64,000 bases of DNA from Afipia sp. Root123D2 (GTDB lineage: Bacteria > Pseudomonadota > Alphaproteobacteria > Rhizobiales > Xanthobacteraceae): assembly GCF_001425835.1 (NCBI RefSeq), contig NZ_LMDP01000005.1, positions 62,001-126,000 of the forward strand. Reading direction: 5' to 3'. The position numbers were made by a program, and so were the translations under genes. This document shows, one piece after another, positions 61,768-64,000 of this stretch (positions within the stretch are counted from its first letter, which is position 1; every line of letters begins with the position of its first letter). Below the pieces are notes generated by a model. It did no database searches, was not told where the DNA came from, and was given only the letters and a program-made list of their open reading frames with translations.

Positions 61768-63411
61768 ATGGAGGGGGAGTTCGATGTTCAGCTGGAGGGC
61801 GAGCGACCTTGGCAAGCTGATTTGTGCCAGTTCTTTACGCGTGAGTCAGTGGCGGAGCTATGTCTACGCCACGTAGCTTTTCCTGAAAATATCCTCACAA
61901 TGAAATTGCTTGAGCCGGCTGCCGGCCAAGGCGCTTTTTTTCTGCCGTTGCTGCCCCGTTTAGTTGAAGCATGTTACGCGCAAGGGAAGAAGTTTGATAT
62001 CCTCGGGCCTGTTATCCGCGCCTACGAAATTGATCCCGAGGTCGCAGCGAGCCTTCGCGCCAAGTGCGCTGGTAAGCTTGAGGACCTCGGGATATCACGG
62101 GCTAAAGCAAAAGAGATCGCCCAGTCGTGGATCAAGCACGAAGACTTTCTTGAGGCGCGCCCGAGCAAGCGCTTCACGCACATCGTCTCCAATCCACCCT
62201 ACATTCGCTGGGATGCCATCCCGGCTCGGCTACGCGACGTTTACAAAGCGCGATTTAAATCGTTCAAACAGCGAGCCGACCTCTACGTCGCGTTTATCGA
62301 GCATGCGCTCGGGCTGCTGGAGCCCCATGGTCAGCTCGCCTTTTTGTGCCCTGGGACCTGGACGCGAAATGTCTACGGCAACTCCATTCGGGAGGCTCTT
62401 ACGTCGCAGGGACAGTTGAAAAGTATCATCGACTTTAGCGATGTCGACAGCTTTGAGACCTCGGCCGACGCTTATCCGCATTTCTTCGTGTTCCAGAGAG
62501 ACATCTCGGGCCCTACAAAGATCTCGTCGGTCAAAGAATTCGACAAAATCGAAAGATCGGGTGACGAGATCGTTAGAGCTTTTTTGCCTTCAGCTTCACC
62601 TCTTCTTCTCACACGCGACTCCGCTGCTGAAAATGCGGTCAATGCGGCTCGCCAACGCTTTCCAAAACTAGAAGATGTAGGCTGCACCATTCGCGTTGGC
62701 TCTGCTACCGGATGTAATGATGTATTCTTGGGACAAGCGAAAGAGATCGCGATCGAGCGCTCTAGGTTGTTACCATTCGTGAATGCGAGGTCGATCCACG
62801 ATGGTAAAGTGCGCTGGGCTGGCACGCACATCGTCAACGTATTCGATAGGAATGGGAAGGTCGTGGAACTCTCGAAGTTTCCACGGATGGCCGCCTATCT
62901 ACGGAAGAATAAGAAGGCCCTCCAATCGCGCGCGAAAGCGAGCCAATCAAAAATCTGGTGGCGGACGATCGATAGCCTTCATCCGGATTGGCACGCGTCG
63001 CCAAAATTGCTCATTGTCGATGTGTCGGCTGCGCCGGTAATCGGAATTGACCTCCACGGCTACTGCGCTGGCAGCGGGGTCTATCAGATCAAGAGCGACC
63101 ATTGGCCCCTCGCTGATCTTTTGACCTTTCTATCCGCGGGCGTCCTCGGTCTTTTCGTGGCGAGCTTGTCCGCAGGGTCAAAGGCGGGATTTCATCGGTT
63201 CCAGAAAAGCCAGATCGCAGCTGTTCATATGCCGCAATGGGCGGATTTGTCGCCGGACTGGCGGGTGAAGTTCAAAGATGCGCGAAAGGCGAAAGACGGT
63301 CGCGCCGTCCTCAACTTGGTCGCCGAATTGTATGAATGCGACGCGAGCTTGCTGGAAAACCACGTAGCCCGCGATTGGGACGCCTTCTGCTCCAAACGGC
63401 CGAGACAGTAG
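61768..63411 (+). CDS. adenine-specific DNA methyltransferase (Eco57I-like)
   Basis: The 547-residue protein has the SAM-binding motif LLEPAAGQGAFF near residue 48 and catalytic NPPYIRWD near 142, followed by ADLYVAFIEHAL and LAFLCPGTW, typical of Eco57I/Type-IIG-like N6-adenine methyltransferases. The C-terminal half (about 310-547) looks like a target-recognition region. The ATG at 61768 follows AGGGGGG. Codon use is less GC-biased than in the backbone, suggesting separate acquisition. The next gene starts ten bases later. Confidence 0.85.
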   Translation: MEGEFDVQLEGERPWQADLCQFFTRESVAELCLRHVAFPENILTMKLLEPAAGQGAFFLPLLPRLVEACYAQGKKFDILGPVIRAYEIDPEVAASLRAKCAGKLEDLGISRAKAKEIAQSWIKHEDFLEARPSKRFTHIVSNPPYIRWDAIPARLRDVYKARFKSFKQRADLYVAFIEHALGLLEPHGQLAFLCPGTWTRNVYGNSIREALTSQGQLKSIIDFSDVDSFETSADAYPHFFVFQRDISGPTKISSVKEFDKIERSGDEIVRAFLPSASPLLLTRDSAAENAVNAARQRFPKLEDVGCTIRVGSATGCNDVFLGQAKEIAIERSRLLPFVNARSIHDGKVRWAGTHIVNVFDRNGKVVELSKFPRMAAYLRKNKKALQSRAKASQSKIWWRTIDSLHPDWHASPKLLIVDVSAAPVIGIDLHGYCAGSGVYQIKSDHWPLADLLTFLSAGVLGLFVASLSAGSKAGFHRFQKSQIAAVHMPQWADLSPDWRVKFKDARKAKDGRAVLNLVAELYECDASLLENHVARDWDAFCSKRPRQ

Positions 63412-63420
63412 GAGCATCGG

Positions 63421-64000
63421 ATGGCCCAGCTTTCTTGGTCTGAACGGTTAGCAGAGGCTACGGCATCCAAACGCGAACGAACGAAGTTGCTGGTCGAGAA
63501 ACTTCGGACGCGGCCGACAAGCGAAGCGCCGGACGAGGCGGCTGCCATCGAGCAGAAAGGCGCAACTGCGCCGGTGCTTGAGCACGCCTCTTCGAAAGAT
63601 CGCGACCTGACTGTGGCGACCGTCGAGCCAAACGAAGACCTCGCACACTTCGTTGATCTCATCGACGATGTGCTTGCAAGTGAAGACATTGTTCACGCGG
63701 CTTTGTTTTGGCCGCATATTCCCCCGCGTGCGATTCTTCCCTGGATGCTGCGTGAAGTAAGCCGGGGGCGAGTTGAAAAACCTATCCGGACCCTGTTTTT
63801 GAATATGGGGCGCCCGGCCATGCAAGCCGTGGCTGACATTGGCGCACGGACGGCCAAGCTTCATGAACGGGGGCTCTTTCGGAGCGGTGTGGTCGGCGAA
63901 CGGGTGTCGGGAGCGATCAGTTCCGATGCGCTGTTTTATATGTTTCTGGGGGACCGACAGACCAAGATCGAGTCCGTCCCGCTCGTTTCGATCGTGCCGC
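63421..64000 (+). CDS. N-terminal part of a large unknown protein, cut by the window edge
   Basis: An ATG at 63421 with TAGGAGC upstream opens a frame that is still open at 64000 (193 residues). It has a charged start (SERLAEATASKRERTKLLVE), a variable linker, and a folded part with HFVDLIDDVLASEDIVHAAL, FWPHIPPRAILPWMLREVSR and RTLFLNMGRPAMQAVADIG. I do not recognise a family. It follows the methyltransferase by ten bases, so the two probably act together, as in restriction or defence systems. Confidence 0.75.
   Translation, partial: MAQLSWSERLAEATASKRERTKLLVEKLRTRPTSEAPDEAAAIEQKGATAPVLEHASSKDRDLTVATVEPNEDLAHFVDLIDDVLASEDIVHAALFWPHIPPRAILPWMLREVSRGRVEKPIRTLFLNMGRPAMQAVADIGARTAKLHERGLFRSGVVGERVSGAISSDALFYMFLGDRQTKIESVPLVSIVP

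Noticed and set aside
1-64000. Search for tRNA genes, rRNA, CRISPR arrays, insertion-sequence transposases, relaxase and plasmid replication genes
   Set aside because: None was recognised. In particular no relaxase, repABC or LuxR-type gene is present, so the mobile element cannot be typed as plasmid or integrative from this window.

Overview
The window looks like part of a large conjugative element (plasmid or integrative conjugative element) from an alphaproteobacterium, most likely of the Hyphomicrobiales (Rhizobiales). The grounds are the high GC content and the gene set: a VirB/VirD4 type IV secretion system with a LuxI-type synthase, and a backbone of DUF736, DUF1419, DUF3085, ArdC, ParB-like and giant helicase-methyltransferase genes of the kind seen on rhizobial plasmids. 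No rRNA, tRNA, CRISPR array, relaxase, replication gene or LuxR-type regulator was seen, so the element extends beyond both edges.

Layout. 0-2.5 kb: edge fragment and a HipBA toxin-antitoxin pair with a four-site operator array. 2.6-15.6 kb (minus strand): a virB1-2-3-4-x-5-y-7-6-8-9-10-11-virD4 operon with translationally coupled genes. 15.7-20.4 kb (plus strand, divergent from virB1): eight genes, seven exported or lipoprotein, including two staphylococcal-nuclease-like proteins flanking an SSB, a paralogous pair, and a second lysozyme-like protein. 20.4-21.8 kb (minus): luxI with a small downstream gene and an 18-bp lux-box-like dyad upstream. 21.8-22.7 kb: gene-poor, hairpin-rich gap.

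22.5-28.9 kb: a molybdate cassette (HTH/binding-protein regulator, modABC, YqeB-like molybdenum hydroxylase factor, TauE-like permease) bracketed by two copies of a small gene. The 167-nt leaders of these copies are better conserved than the coding sequences. 29-34.3 kb: MFS, SulP, universal stress and NhaA genes. 34.3-37.5 kb: an arsenic operon (arsR, two unrelated arsenate reductases, acr3, arsH). 37.5-40.8 kb: a recombinase-in-trio (RIT) element with short terminal inverted repeats, next to a decayed third copy of the small gene.

41-57.3 kb: the plasmid-type backbone with primase-like Toprim protein, DUF1419, DUF3085, a 1700-aa methyltransferase-helicase, ParB-like, DUF7007-like, ArdC, DUF736 and DUF4326 genes. 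Long GC-rich leaders separate several of these; two leaders share a hairpin with a compensatory base-pair change. A CsoR plus glutaredoxin/MauE redox pair sits in the middle. 57.3-60.6 kb: stress and copper genes (short-chain dehydrogenase, broken alcohol dehydrogenase, PPC-domain protein, Cys-rich copper protein, DUF4336). 60.7-64 kb: YhaV-PrlF toxin-antitoxin, then an adenine-specific DNA methyltransferase followed by a large unknown gene running off the edge, which is a candidate restriction or defence locus.

The secretion system, its exported partner operon and the quorum signal would together serve transfer; the anti-restriction-like backbone would serve establishment in the recipient; the toxin-antitoxin pairs would serve maintenance; and the molybdate, arsenic, sulfate/sodium and copper genes are cargo.
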